NCBI GenBank assembly: GCA_019423685.1
Contig: JAHZAY010000011.1
Span: 1-64,000, forward strand
DNA from: Clostridiales bacterium
Lineage (GTDB): Bacteria; Bacillota; Clostridia; Oscillospirales; Ruminococcaceae
Reading direction: 5' to 3'
DNA length: 64,000 bases
The notes below the pieces were generated by a model. That model saw only the letters and a program-made list of their open reading frames with translations, made no database searches and had not been told where the DNA came from. Positions 16,522-25,513 of the stretch are shown here, piece after piece. The number at the start of each line of letters is the position of its first letter. Position 1 is the first letter of the stretch. The translations under genes were made by a program, and so were the position numbers.

Positions 16522-19500
16522 TTATTCGGCGCCGGAACCTTCGGCTGCGGGCTGCGCTGCCTTATACGCAACCTTATAGAGCACAGCGGCGCTCTCATTG
16601 CCCGCTGCGTCTACCGCCTTGAGCCTGATCGAGTGTTCGCCCTCTTGCAGGGTAATTTTGCCGTCCGCTGCGAGGGGAGTGTACTCCTTGCCGTCCAGCT
16701 GGACATAGACCTGCACCGGGCTTTCTCCCTCCGCTGCCTTCTGGAAGCTGACCGAGAAGCTGCCGCTCTGGGCCGCATAGACCTGCCCTGTCTTTTCGTC
16801 ATAGACCGGGACTGCCTTGTCGGAGCTCATCAATTGAGGCTCCTTTGGGGCCTTTGCGTCGACGGTGCGGATGATGACGCTCTGGCTTGCCGTGTTGCCC
16901 GCAAGGTCGGTCGCTGTGACGGTGTAGGTGCCGTTTGCAGCGGCGGTGAACTGATAACCCGCGCCCTCGGTGAGGCTTACCGGAGCGCCGTCCTTGGCAA
17001 CCTGCACCTGCTGCACGCCGCTGTTTGCGTCGGTGACCGAGAAGGTGACGATCTGGCTCTTCTGCCAGCTGTCATTCTTGCTGGTGAAGGCGATGGAAGG
17101 CGGTGTGCGGTCGATGCCGGTGACCTCAATTTGTTTGGTGCTGACATTGCCCGCAAGGTCGGTCGCCGTCAGGGTATAGGAGGCGTTGTCGGTGACGGTG
17201 AGGGTGCAGCCCTCACTGCCGGTGACGGCGGCGATCGGTGCGCCGCCATTTGTCTGGACGGTGACCTGTGCCGTGGCGGCCTGTGCGCCGAGCTGCTGCT
17301 GGCTAGCAGAGATGCTCGGAGCGATCGAGCCGATCACCTGCTCCACCGTCAGCTGTGCGGTGGCCTGTTGTCCGCCCTCATCGGTGGCGGTGAAGGTGTA
17401 GCTGCCATTTGCGGTGGCGGTGAAGGTGTACGAGCTGCCGCTGCCGGAGAGGCTGCCGCCGCTGGCGGTCAGTTTGACCGCAGAGACACTGCCGTCCGGG
17501 TCCGAAACGGTGATCGGGACGGTGACGGCGGTCATCTTCTCGTTGATCTGCTGTTGGCCGAGCTCGATGACCGGCGGCTCATTGCTCTTTGGCTGGATGC
17601 CGCTGACGGTGAGCACCACGCTGTCCGAGAGGCCTTCCTTGCCCTGCGCTACAACGGTATATTCTCCGTTTTCGGTGGCGGCAAAGGTGTAGGTGTTCTC
17701 CCCGCTTGGGGTTACGGTGGCACCGCTCTCCTGAGCGCTGACCTGAACCGGCTGGCCGTGCGCGTCGACGGTGAGGGTCGCGGTGGCGGTCTTGCCGTCG
17801 GTGCTGGTCAGTGCAGGGCTAGCGATTGTGATGGTGGGCGCCTGCTGTTTTTGCGCCACCGTTACCTGCTGGGTGGTGGTGTTGCCCGCTATGTCGGTGA
17901 GGATAAGGGTGTGCTCACCTGGCTGCACATCCTGAAGCGTTGCGCTGTAGGTGACGCCCTGCGAAGTCGGAGTGGCGGTAAGCTCCACCGACTTGCCGTC
18001 GAAGGTGGCGGTGACTTTGTTGAGGTCGGTGGCGGTGAAGGCGACGGTGCCGCCCTCATTTTGGGTGATCTGCAGCTGTGGAGCGGTGCTGTCGATGCCG
18101 GTGACCTCCACCGTCTTTTGCTGGGTCATCAGGACGGTGCCGTCCCGGACAATCGAGGCAACGACGGTGTAGCTGCCGTTTTCGGTAAGCTGGGCGGTGC
18201 AGTTTGTGCTGTTGCCCGACTGTGTCTGGGAGAGGTTCAGCGGGCTATCTGTCCCACGCTGAGCGGTGACGGCGATCGTCTCGCCCGGCTGAAGCTCCTG
18301 TTCGATGCTAAAGGAGAGGGTCTTGCTCTTGGCGGTGCCGTCCGGGGTTACCGTCGGGGTATTCAGGGTGATGGTACCCTGCGGCGGCTGCGACGGGGTC
18401 GGATCGGCCGGGACATCCAGCTGGTAGCTTTCGATGTTGCCTGCGCCGTCCATCGCGGTGATGGTGTAGCGGACGCCCGCCTTCGCGGCAAAGGTGTAGC
18501 CCTGATCGAGCGAGCCGGTCAGCGAAACTGCCGAAGCGTCCGAAGCCGAAACCTGGACACTGCCCGCTACCACGCCGGAGAGCGCATCCGAAAGCTGGAC
18601 GCTGGCAGTCTTTGTATCGGAGTGGTAGCTTGCCGTGATCTTCGGGGCGGTGGTGTCGAGGTAGAGGGTGACATTCTGCTGAGAGCGGTTGCCCGCCTGA
18701 TCGATTGCGACAAGCTGATAGCTGGCGGGGTTGCCCTCGGTGGAGGCGGTGAAGCGGTAGCTGCCGTCGGACTGGGCAGTCAGCGGGAGATTGTCCAGCA
18801 GGACCTGCTGCACGCTGCTCTCATCGGTGACGGTGAAGGTCACCTGCTGCGGCTGTTTAAACCAGCCGTCCCGATTGGCCGGTGCGGTGATCGAGATGAC
18901 CGGCGGGGTGGTGTCTGGTTTGGCGGTGCCGGTCAGCGCAAACGGGCCGGCCTTTGCGGTGTTGCCCGCCCGGTCGGTGACATAGACGGTGTAGCTGCCC
19001 GCCGCGGCCGGGGTAAAGGAATATTTTCCGTTTGCTAGCGATGGGGTATAGCTGCTGCCCTTTTCATCCTGCAAGCTGACCGAGCGGATGCCCGAGAGGG
19101 CGTCGGTAGCGGTAAAGAGCAGGGTATTTTGGGTAGAGGACTGAATGTTCAGCGAGGGCGCGGTCTTGTCGATGCGCACGGTGTAGATGCCGGTCGTCTC
19201 GCTGTCGCCCTTGCTGTTGTGGGTAAAGAAGTAGTAGTCCTTCTGTCCCTCTGCGCTGATGGTGAGCGTTCCGCCCGAGAGCTCCCTGCGGGTGCCCCAC
19301 TGGGAGGAGGTACCGCCTGCCGGGCGCTCATAGGAGAAGGCGGTGCGGTCGGAGCTGTAGCCGCTGAGGGTCACAATGACGTTGCGGTTGGTCCAGCTAC
19401 CGGAGGAATAGCTGCCCGCGCCCTGAAGCTGCAGCGAGACGGTCGGCGCAGCGACATTCTTGCCCCAGACGTCGACATAGAAGCTGACCGATTTCTGGGT

Positions 19501-21573
19501 ATATCCGCGGCGAGTGCCGGTCAGGGTGATGCGGCTGGTGCCGGAGCTCAAGCCCTCGATCAAAACGGTGTCGTCGCTGCGGACGCTGACCTTGACCACC
19601 GAGGGGTTGGAGCTTACCGCCTTCAGTCCGGTCGCGTCGGTGCGGATGTTGAGAATCCGCTGCGCGCCGCGGTTGAGAATCTGGTTTGCCGGGGCGGCGA
19701 TGGAGACGGTATCGGTGGTGCCGCTCTTGCCGCTGACATGGATCTGGAAGGTGGTGCTCTTGGAGGTCTGTCCCGAGCGGGAGGCGGTGACCTTGACGGT
19801 GGTGGTGCCCGCACTCACAGCTTTAAGCTTCAGCTGGAAGCCGTCGGCTGTGACCTGCGCCACGCGGGAGTTGGAGTTTGTCAGGGTGATGCTGCTGGCG
19901 TTGGTGTTGACGGTGAGGTAGCGCACCTCGCCCTGATCCAGATATTTGTCCGAGATGCCCGACAGCTGCACCGTCTTGACCGAGTTGTCGCGCACGATGA
20001 TGTCAAAGGAGATAGTCTTGCTGGCAAAGCCGGTGCGCGAGGAGGTGACCTTGATGGTCGCGCGGCCCGGTTTTGCGCCGGTCATGGTGATGTGGCTCTT
20101 GGCGGTGGAGTAGGTGACCTTGGCGACACTCGAATTGCTGGTGGTGACCTTCAGCGAGCTGCCGTCGTGGTCGATGCCGACGATCTTCTTTTCCCCCACA
20201 TCAAGATACTGGTTGGGGATGGTGTAGAGGGTGACCGCCTTATCGGTGTTCGTCGAACCGGAACCGGAACCGGAGCCGGAGGAATAGATGCGCTTTGCCG
20301 GGGTGGCATAGCCGCGGCCGGTCTGGACATACAGCGGCTTTGCGTCGTAGTAGACCCCGTCGCTGTAGCAGTACAGCCGGTTGACCTGTCCATAGCCGTA
20401 CAGGTCGGTGGGCGAATAGGTGTAGATATAGTTGATGATGGTGCTGTCGTCATAGACCACGTCGCAGTCCGAGCGGGTCTGCAGGAGGTTGAGCGCCAGG
20501 TTTTTCAGCGTCAGCGTAGTGCCTTTGGGGGCGTTGACGGTGACGTTGACAAAGCCGCGGCTGTTCAAGAACAGTCCGCCCTCCTCCAGGATGGCCTCGC
20601 TCTTGATGTCGACATTGGAAAGTTCGGTGTCGCGGGAGGCAAAGACGCGGGAGGTGTCGGAGCTGTTGACCTCCAGGCGGGAGGCGTGCACGTCATAGAG
20701 TTTGACCCAATCGCTGCCGCTGTGGACAAAGAGGGTGCCCTGGACGTTCACATTTTTCAAAGTGACGGTGCCGGACGGGACCTTGATGTACAGGTTGCCG
20801 GTGAAGGTCTTGTTGGAGATGGTAACTGCACCGACATCGACATAGCCGTCCTTATAGACCTTGGACTCGCTGTAGGTGCCCTTTTTGGAGAAGCGCGCGC
20901 TGGAATAGCGGACGTTGCTCTGGGCGGTCGGGGCCTTGGCAGTGGACTGGACTAACTGCTGGGCGGTGGTGCTGTCGACCGGCTTTGCACCGGATGGCTG
21001 GTAGAGCGGCACCTGGGTCTTGCCGGAGGTGCTGGAGCTGCTGCTCTTATTCGAAGTGCTGGAGCTAGTGCTCTTATTCGAAGTGCTGGAGCTAGTGCTC
21101 TTATTCGAGGTGCTGGAGCTAGTGCTCTTGTTCGAAGTGCTGGAGCTAGTGCTCTTGTTCGAAGTGCTGGAGCTGGTGATTGCCGCCGGCGCATTGACGG
21201 TGGTGCTCTGAGGCTTTGTGACCGCTACTGTCTGGGTGGTGGCCGGCGTAGAGGTCTGCTGCTGTTGTGCCGGCTCATCACTTTGCTGGTCCTCGGAGCT
21301 GTCCGGCTCGTCGACGACGTTGTCGGGCTGGTCGCTCTGGATGGTTTCGTCCTCGCTGGCGGCAAGCTCATCCGGGTCCTCGATGTCCGCGCCGGGGTCC
21401 TGTTCATCCGGTTCGGGCGCTTCCAGGACGACTTCCTGAGAATCCTGCGCGCTGCGGGACTGCAGCCATTCTCGCGCATTCAGGCCTGCAAAGACCAACA
21501 GCGCGATCATCATTGCCGCCGCCAACAGCAGGGCAACGGCTTTGGTCAACGGGTTGCTGAAAATTTGTTTCAT
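16522..21573 (-). CDS. Giant membrane-anchored surface protein with Ig-like repeats
   Basis: A 1683-residue protein. An N-terminal anchor (about 10-29) is followed by an acidic E/D/S-rich segment (about 50-95) and a Ser/Thr/Asn/Lys tandem repeat (about 132-177). Residues about 215-400 look like a right-handed beta-helix (NLYIKVPSGTVTLKNVNVQG and similar strands). At least three Big_2-like modules follow (each ending in the pattern T..G...GT..I.VT.S), then about ten Ig-like modules built around GSYTVTATDLAGN and FTATD motifs up to the C-terminus. There is no LPXTG motif. AAAGGAGCG supports ATG 21573. It probably projects from the membrane through the wall as an adhesin or scaffold; no enzymatic domain is recognised. 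Its neighbours are cell-wall enzymes on the same strand. Confidence 0.8.
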   Translation of the reverse strand: MKQIFSNPLTKAVALLLAAAMMIALLVFAGLNAREWLQSRSAQDSQEVVLEAPEPDEQDPGADIEDPDELAASEDETIQSDQPDNVVDEPDSSEDQQSDEPAQQQQTSTPATTQTVAVTKPQSTTVNAPAAITSSSTSNKSTSSSTSNKSTSSSTSNKSTSSSTSNKSTSSSTSNKSSSSSTSGKTQVPLYQPSGAKPVDSTTAQQLVQSTAKAPTAQSNVRYSSARFSKKGTYSESKVYKDGYVDVGAVTISNKTFTGNLYIKVPSGTVTLKNVNVQGTLFVHSGSDWVKLYDVHASRLEVNSSDTSRVFASRDTELSNVDIKSEAILEEGGLFLNSRGFVNVTVNAPKGTTLTLKNLALNLLQTRSDCDVVYDDSTIINYIYTYSPTDLYGYGQVNRLYCYSDGVYYDAKPLYVQTGRGYATPAKRIYSSGSGSGSGSTNTDKAVTLYTIPNQYLDVGEKKIVGIDHDGSSLKVTTSNSSVAKVTYSTAKSHITMTGAKPGRATIKVTSSRTGFASKTISFDIIVRDNSVKTVQLSGISDKYLDQGEVRYLTVNTNASSITLTNSNSRVAQVTADGFQLKLKAVSAGTTTVKVTASRSGQTSKSTTFQIHVSGKSGTTDTVSIAAPANQILNRGAQRILNIRTDATGLKAVSSNPSVVKVSVRSDDTVLIEGLSSGTSRITLTGTRRGYTQKSVSFYVDVWGKNVAAPTVSLQLQGAGSYSSGSWTNRNVIVTLSGYSSDRTAFSYERPAGGTSSQWGTRRELSGGTLTISAEGQKDYYFFTHNSKGDSETTGIYTVRIDKTAPSLNIQSSTQNTLLFTATDALSGIRSVSLQDEKGSSYTPSLANGKYSFTPAAAGSYTVYVTDRAGNTAKAGPFALTGTAKPDTTPPVISITAPANRDGWFKQPQQVTFTVTDESSVQQVLLDNLPLTAQSDGSYRFTASTEGNPASYQLVAIDQAGNRSQQNVTLYLDTTAPKITASYHSDTKTASVQLSDALSGVVAGSVQVSASDASAVSLTGSLDQGYTFAAKAGVRYTITAMDGAGNIESYQLDVPADPTPSQPPQGTITLNTPTVTPDGTAKSKTLSFSIEQELQPGETIAVTAQRGTDSPLNLSQTQSGNSTNCTAQLTENGSYTVVASIVRDGTVLMTQQKTVEVTGIDSTAPQLQITQNEGGTVAFTATDLNKVTATFDGKSVELTATPTSQGVTYSATLQDVQPGEHTLILTDIAGNTTTQQVTVAQKQQAPTITIASPALTSTDGKTATATLTVDAHGQPVQVSAQESGATVTPSGENTYTFAATENGEYTVVAQGKEGLSDSVVLTVSGIQPKSNEPPVIELGQQQINEKMTAVTVPITVSDPDGSVSAVKLTASGGSLSGSGSSYTFTATANGSYTFTATDEGGQQATAQLTVEQVIGSIAPSISASQQQLGAQAATAQVTVQTNGGAPIAAVTGSEGCTLTVTDNASYTLTATDLAGNVSTKQIEVTGIDRTPPSIAFTSKNDSWQKSQIVTFSVTDANSGVQQVQVAKDGAPVSLTEGAGYQFTAAANGTYTVTATDLAGNTASQSVIIRTVDAKAPKEPQLMSSDKAVPVYDEKTGQVYAAQSGSFSVSFQKAAEGESPVQVYVQLDGKEYTPLAADGKITLQEGEHSIRLKAVDAAGNESAAVLYKVAYKAAQPAAEGSGAE
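21042..21176 (-). repeat. 27-nt tandem repeat encoding (STSNKSTSS)n
   Basis: Five nearly identical 27-nt units, each containing TTCGAAGTGCTGGAGCTAGT or a one-base variant, code for an Asn-Lys-punctuated Ser/Thr stalk in the giant surface protein. The units differ mainly by ATT/GTT and GAA/GAG substitutions, which suggests recent unit duplication. Confidence 0.85.
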
Positions 21574-21922
21574 AAATAAACGCTCCTTTCTCCCTGAGCG
21601 GTTTTTGGCAGTTCCCTTTAAAAATAAGACGCCAAAGAGGAAAACTTTGTTACAAGCTTTTCAAAAGTTTGTGATGGTTCTCCAAAAATTCTGCCAAACT
21701 GTGGGCAAAACGGCAGAATTTTCCCTTCTATAAATAAGGTGTCGGATTGCGCTGCCTTTTGTTGCAGGCAAAATAGAATTTTTTCTGTCTGTCGGAGAAA
21801 AAAGCGGGCTGCCCGCAATTCGAGCAGTCCGCCTGTGCGTTTTTGTTTTTATTGTCTTTCCTTGCTGCAAGATGCCGTTGTCAGCCAGTGCCGTTGGATT
21901 AGCCAAATGCTTCCCCGATCGG
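21574..21922. other. Intergenic region upstream of the giant surface gene
   Basis: The 349 bp contain the prfB terminator (21798-21832) and an 11-bp inverted repeat, AAAATTCTGCC...GGCAGAATTTT, at 21685-21722 in the likely 5' leader of the surface gene. No gene is supported. Confidence 0.6.
21798..21832 (-). terminator. Terminator of prfB
   Basis: On the minus strand GCGGACTGC pairs with GGCAGCCCGC (one mismatch) and is followed by TTTTTT, about 90 bp after the prfB stop. Confidence 0.7.
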
Positions 21923-23053
21923 TTAGATTTCCCCCTGCGAGGCGGCCTTGAGGTAGGCGTTGATGAACGGGTCGATCTCGCCGTCCATCACCGCGCCTAT
22001 GTTGCCGGTCTCGTAGTTGGTGCGGTGGTCCTTGACCAGCGTATAGGGCATAAAGACGTAGGAGCGGATCTGAGAGCCCCAGCCGATCTGCTGCTGCTCG
22101 CCCTTGATGTCCTCGATGCGCTTGAGGTGTTCGCGCTCCTTGATCTTGACCAACTTCGATTTGAGCATCTTCATCGCCACCTCGCGGTTCTGGTGCTGGC
22201 TGCGCTCGTTCTGGCAGGCCACGATGACGCCGGTGGGGATGTGGGTGATGCGGATGGCCGATTCGGTCTTATTGACGTGCTGGCCTCCCGCGCCGCCGGA
22301 ACGGTAGGTGTCGATCTTCAGGTCCGCGGGGTTGATTTCGATGTCGTAGTCGTCGTCGATCTCGGGCATGACCTCCAGCGAGGCAAAGGAGGTCTGGCGG
22401 CGGCCGGAGGCGTCAAACGGCGAGATGCGCACCAGGCGGTGGACGCCGTTTTCCGACTTTAAAAAGCCGTAGGCGTTGGTGCCGGTGATGAGGATCGACG
22501 CGCTCTTGATGCCCGCCTCCTCGCCGGCCAGGTAGTCCAGCACCTTGACTTTAAAGTTGTGCCGCTCGCTCCAGCGGGCGTACATCCGGTAGAGCATCTG
22601 CACCCAGTCCTGGGCCTCGGTGCCGCCGGCTCCCGCGTGGAAGGTGAGGATGGCGTTGTTCTGGTCGAACTCCCCGGAGAGCAGCGCGGAGAGTTTTTCC
22701 TCCTCGATGCGGTTGTCGATGGCGCGCAGGTTGTCCCGCAGCTCGCTCAAAAAGGCCTCCTGCTCCTCCTCGCTGTCAAACTCCTCCTCGCTTGCAAGCT
22801 CCACCATCGTCTGAGCGTCCTCGTACAGGTCGACCAGGCTCTGATAGGAGCCCAACTTTTCGTTGATGAGTTTTTGTTCCTTGAGCACCCGCTTTGTGTT
22901 TTCCACATCGTTCCAGAAGTCGGGACGGGCAGCCTCCTCGTCCAGCTTTTTCTTTTGCTCGAGCAGCTTGTCGCAGCCCAGCGCCTCCCGCAGGTCTTTG
23001 ATCTTCGGCTGCTGCGCAAGCAGAGTCTGTTTTAATTCTTCCAACTGAAGCAT
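21923..23053 (-). CDS. prfB: Peptide chain release factor 2
   Basis: Recognises UGA and UAA stop codons and triggers peptide release on the ribosome. The 376-residue protein has the SPF anticodon-like tripeptide (RISPFDASGRR, about residues 210-214) and the catalytic GGQ in GGAGGQHVNKTES (about 252-254). Length matches full-size RF2. The usual programmed +1 frameshift (CTT TGA C near codon 25) is absent: the frame is continuous through LREALGCDKLLEQ. AGGAGG before ATG 23053 fixes the start; the open frame runs further upstream but without a ribosome site and across the promoter region. Confidence 0.95.
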   Translation of the reverse strand: MLQLEELKQTLLAQQPKIKDLREALGCDKLLEQKKKLDEEAARPDFWNDVENTKRVLKEQKLINEKLGSYQSLVDLYEDAQTMVELASEEEFDSEEEQEAFLSELRDNLRAIDNRIEEEKLSALLSGEFDQNNAILTFHAGAGGTEAQDWVQMLYRMYARWSERHNFKVKVLDYLAGEEAGIKSASILITGTNAYGFLKSENGVHRLVRISPFDASGRRQTSFASLEVMPEIDDDYDIEINPADLKIDTYRSGGAGGQHVNKTESAIRITHIPTGVIVACQNERSQHQNREVAMKMLKSKLVKIKEREHLKRIEDIKGEQQQIGWGSQIRSYVFMPYTLVKDHRTNYETGNIGAVMDGEIDPFINAYLKAASQGEI

Positions 23054-23234
23054 GTTGCTTCCTCCTGTTTTCTGTATAATTTTGTTAGCAGAGAACGATT
23101 GGTCACACAGCAGCTCTTCCCTTCTCTTGTCGTCGTTGCGTTTTGTTGATGGATTGCAAAGTTGATGCAAACTGGCTTGCCGGCGCCGCTTTTTCCCAAA
23201 AGGATCAAAATCCGGTCAAGGGCAATACACTTTT

Positions 23235-23263
23235 ATTATAGTAGAGATGATGCAAAATGTAAA
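23235..23263 (-). promoter_or_regulatory. Promoter of prfB
   Basis: On the minus strand TTTACA (23263-23258) and TATAAT (23240-23235) are 17 bp apart. The 5' leader is then about 175 nt. The remaining 23054-23419 stretch holds no gene, only a perfect palindrome TATAGTATACTATA at 23342-23355 near the start of the next, divergent gene. Confidence 0.6.
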
Positions 23264-23419
23264 GCACACTTTTTTGCTGCGCCAAAACATCCCCCCTTTC
23301 GATGGAATATTTTCCTTTTTCGCTGGATTTTTCCTTGCGCCTATAGTATACTATATACGATTATCCTATCCACCTGCACGGTGCATCTTCCCCGCGATCC
23401 CCTTTAGGAGGTTACATGT

Positions 23420-24400
23420 ATGAACTACACTGGCGTACCCTGCCCGGTCTGCGGCAAACCCTTTGCGGACGGCGACGACATCGTGGTCTGTCCGGAATGC
23501 GGCGCGCCCCATCACCGGGAATGTTATAAAAAGCTGGGCCACTGCGCTTTGGAGCAGCAGCTGCACGCCCAGGGCCTGAGCTGGCAAAACCCCAACGACA
23601 CCCCGCAAAACCCCAACCGCCGCGAGGGCGTCTTTTGTCCGAACTGCGGGCTGTTCTGCGACACCGGGGCGGATTTTTGCCCCAACTGCCACTTTCCGCT
23701 GCATAAGGATTCCGCCCCCCAGCAGGGCGCTGCGCACGAGCAGCCGGTAGTGGACAACCCCTTTGAGGGGGAGCCGATCTCTGAGATGGGCTTTGACGAC
23801 CTGTTCGAGGCCATCTATGCCGACGATGAGATCAGCGGCATCCCCGCCAAGGACTACATCTTTATTGTCCGGCAAAACTACATCTATTTCCTGCGGGTGT
23901 TCAAGATCCTTTCCCAGCGCGCCAAGGCCAAGGTCTTTAACTGGTGTGCATTCCTCTTTGGATTTTTATACTTTTTCTACCGCAAGATGTACAAAATCGG
24001 CACCATCCTGCTGGGCATCTACCTGGTCAGCAACATCCCCGCCCTGGTCCTCTCCTTCCACATGATCGATCAGGCGCTGGACGACCCGATGCTGATGAGC
24101 TCGCTGCAATTTGACCTGACCGGCCTGGAGGGCTGGGCCGTCGCCTCCCAGCTGATGGTCTACTTCCGTCTGGGCGTGGCGGTCTTTGCCGGCTTTGTGG
24201 CCAACCGCTTTTACTTCTCCCACTGCAAAAAGAAGATCGAGCAGCTGCGCTCCATCTCCACCGGCGGCAGCGAGAACGAATATTTCCAGACCCTCTCGGC
24301 CATCGGCGGCGTCAGCCCCATCGCGGTCTTTCTGGTGGCCGCTGTGCTGGTGGCACTGGTGCTCATCAGCGGCACTGGCATGATGTTTTTGCTCTTCTAG
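23420..24400 (+). CDS. Zinc-ribbon/RING-like membrane protein with DUF2628-type C-terminus
   Basis: A 326-residue protein. The N-terminus is a prokaryotic RING/zinc-ribbon module (CPVCGKPF, CPECGAPHHRECY) followed by a second ribbon (CPNCGLFC...CPNCHFPL). An acidic linker leads to a C-terminal region with about four membrane segments, including WCAFLFGFLYFFYRKMYKIG, which resembles DUF2628. AGGAGG precedes ATG 23420; another ATG sits 4 nt upstream out of frame. The cysteine-rich head is probably cytosolic. Its role is unknown; related proteins occur widely in Clostridia as membrane proteins with a zinc head. Confidence 0.8.
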   Translation: MNYTGVPCPVCGKPFADGDDIVVCPECGAPHHRECYKKLGHCALEQQLHAQGLSWQNPNDTPQNPNRREGVFCPNCGLFCDTGADFCPNCHFPLHKDSAPQQGAAHEQPVVDNPFEGEPISEMGFDDLFEAIYADDEISGIPAKDYIFIVRQNYIYFLRVFKILSQRAKAKVFNWCAFLFGFLYFFYRKMYKIGTILLGIYLVSNIPALVLSFHMIDQALDDPMLMSSLQFDLTGLEGWAVASQLMVYFRLGVAVFAGFVANRFYFSHCKKKIEQLRSISTGGSENEYFQTLSAIGGVSPIAVFLVAAVLVALVLISGTGMMFLLF

Positions 24401-24520
24401 CCCAAAATCGCTCCGCCCTTTTTGTGCAGAGCTTGCAAAACTCCCCCGCAATCTGCCGGCTCTCTTTTGCCGTTTTTCCTGAATTTTATGCCATTTCTCG
24501 CCTTTTTTGAGCGGCGGCCC

Positions 24521-24550
24521 TTGACAAAGGTGCCGCCGCTTTGTTATAAT
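24521..24550 (+). promoter_or_regulatory. Promoter of rpsF-ssb-rpsR
   Basis: Perfect TTGACA and perfect TATAAT with an 18-bp spacer, giving a leader of about 70 nt. This is the strongest-looking promoter in the window, as expected for a ribosomal operon. Confidence 0.85.
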
Positions 24551-24581
24551 ATGCACGTTGTCGCTTTTGGCGGCAAACCTT

Positions 24582-24602
24582 GCCCTGCATAACCGGCAGG
24601 GC
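24582..24602 (+). promoter_or_regulatory. Candidate S6:S18-binding leader hairpin
   Basis: GCCCTGC pairs with GCAGGGC around the loop ATAACCG. A hairpin with an unpaired CCG just ahead of rpsF is the known binding motif by which the S6:S18 complex represses its own operon. Position and CCG fit; the full consensus could not be tested. Confidence 0.55.
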
Positions 24603-24629
24603 CTTAAGTCCAAAAGGAGGTGCTTTACA

Positions 24630-24926
24630 ATGGCAAAACTGAACGACAAGTATGAGACTGTCATGGTCTTCAACACCAAAAATGGTGATGAAGCTGTCAA
24701 AGCCCTGGTAGAGAAATTCACCGCTTTGATCGAAAAACATGGCACACTGGAAACCGTTGAAGAGTGGGGCAAACGCAGACTCGCTTATCCAATCGAGGAT
24801 GAGGTTGAGGGCTACTATGTATTTGCTACCTTCACCAGCGCTCCAGAGTTCCCAGCAGAGCTTGACCGTAACTACAAAATCACCGACGGCGTTCTCCGTT
24901 CTCTGATCGTCAAGAGAGAGGACTAA
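24630..24926 (+). CDS. rpsF: 30S ribosomal protein S6
   Basis: A 98-residue protein of the S6 family. KYETVMVFNTK opens the first beta strand, and EEWGKRRLAYPIEDEVEGYYVFATF is the conserved S6 core. It binds S18 and the central domain of 16S rRNA in the small subunit. AAAGGAGG at 24614-24621 supports ATG 24630. It is the first gene of rpsF-ssb-rpsR, the canonical bacterial arrangement, with 12 bp to ssb. Confidence 0.97.
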   Translation: MAKLNDKYETVMVFNTKNGDEAVKALVEKFTALIEKHGTLETVEEWGKRRLAYPIEDEVEGYYVFATFTSAPEFPAELDRNYKITDGVLRSLIVKRED

Positions 24927-24938
24927 GGGGGAAAACCA

Positions 24939-25451
24939 ATGCTGAACCGTGTAATTTTGATGGGGAGACTGACCGCTGACCCAGAGCTGAAAAAAACCAA
25001 CTCGGACATTTCGGTCACCACCTTCTCGCTTGCTGTGGATCGCAACTACGGCAAGGGCGCGGACCGTCAGACGGACTTCATCAACTGTGTTGCATGGCGT
25101 CAGACTGCGGAATTTATCAGCAGATACTTTTCCAAAGGCAGACTGATGGCCGTGGAAGGCTCCCTTCAGGTCCGCAGCTATGTAGACAGAAACGACAACA
25201 AGCGTCAGGCTGTTGAGGTCGTGGTGGATCAGGCCTACTTTGCGGACAGCAAGAATTCCGCTTCCGCCGCCCGCAGCGATGCCGACGACTTTGGCACGCC
25301 GCCACCGGCCCGTTCCTCTTCCCCTTCCTTTAGCGCTGGCCGCAGCGATTTTTCCGCTCAGCCGCAGCAATCCCAAAACTTCAGCTACTCCAACGGGGCA
25401 GCGGAGGATTTTGAAGAGGTTGGAGACGACGAAGAGGATCTGCCATTCTAA
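24939..25451 (+). CDS. ssb: Single-stranded DNA-binding protein
   Basis: Protects ssDNA and recruits replication and repair partners. The N-terminal about 105 residues are the OB fold, starting MLNRVILMGRLTADPEL and containing FINCVAWRQTAEFISRYFSKG. A Ser/Pro/Gln-rich linker follows, and the acidic partner-binding tip DDEEDLPF ends the 170-residue protein. GGGGG precedes ATG 24939. It lies between the two ribosomal genes, as in most Firmicutes. Confidence 0.97.
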   Translation: MLNRVILMGRLTADPELKKTNSDISVTTFSLAVDRNYGKGADRQTDFINCVAWRQTAEFISRYFSKGRLMAVEGSLQVRSYVDRNDNKRQAVEVVVDQAYFADSKNSASAARSDADDFGTPPPARSSSPSFSAGRSDFSAQPQQSQNFSYSNGAAEDFEEVGDDEEDLPF

Positions 25452-25513
25452 CGATCCGGCTTTTTCGGACAAAGATTTTGTATATTTGAAATTTTTAAGG
25501 AGGTTAAGCTTCA

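Noticed and set aside
16456..19038. Open frame of 860 codons opposite the giant surface gene
   Set aside because: No recognisable motif or ribosome site; the Ig-like modules on the minus strand explain the region.
23342..23355. Perfect palindrome TATAGTATACTATA as an operator or promoter
   Set aside because: It is short, AT-only in effect, and no matching -35 is found at proper distance; it is mentioned only in the prfB promoter entry.
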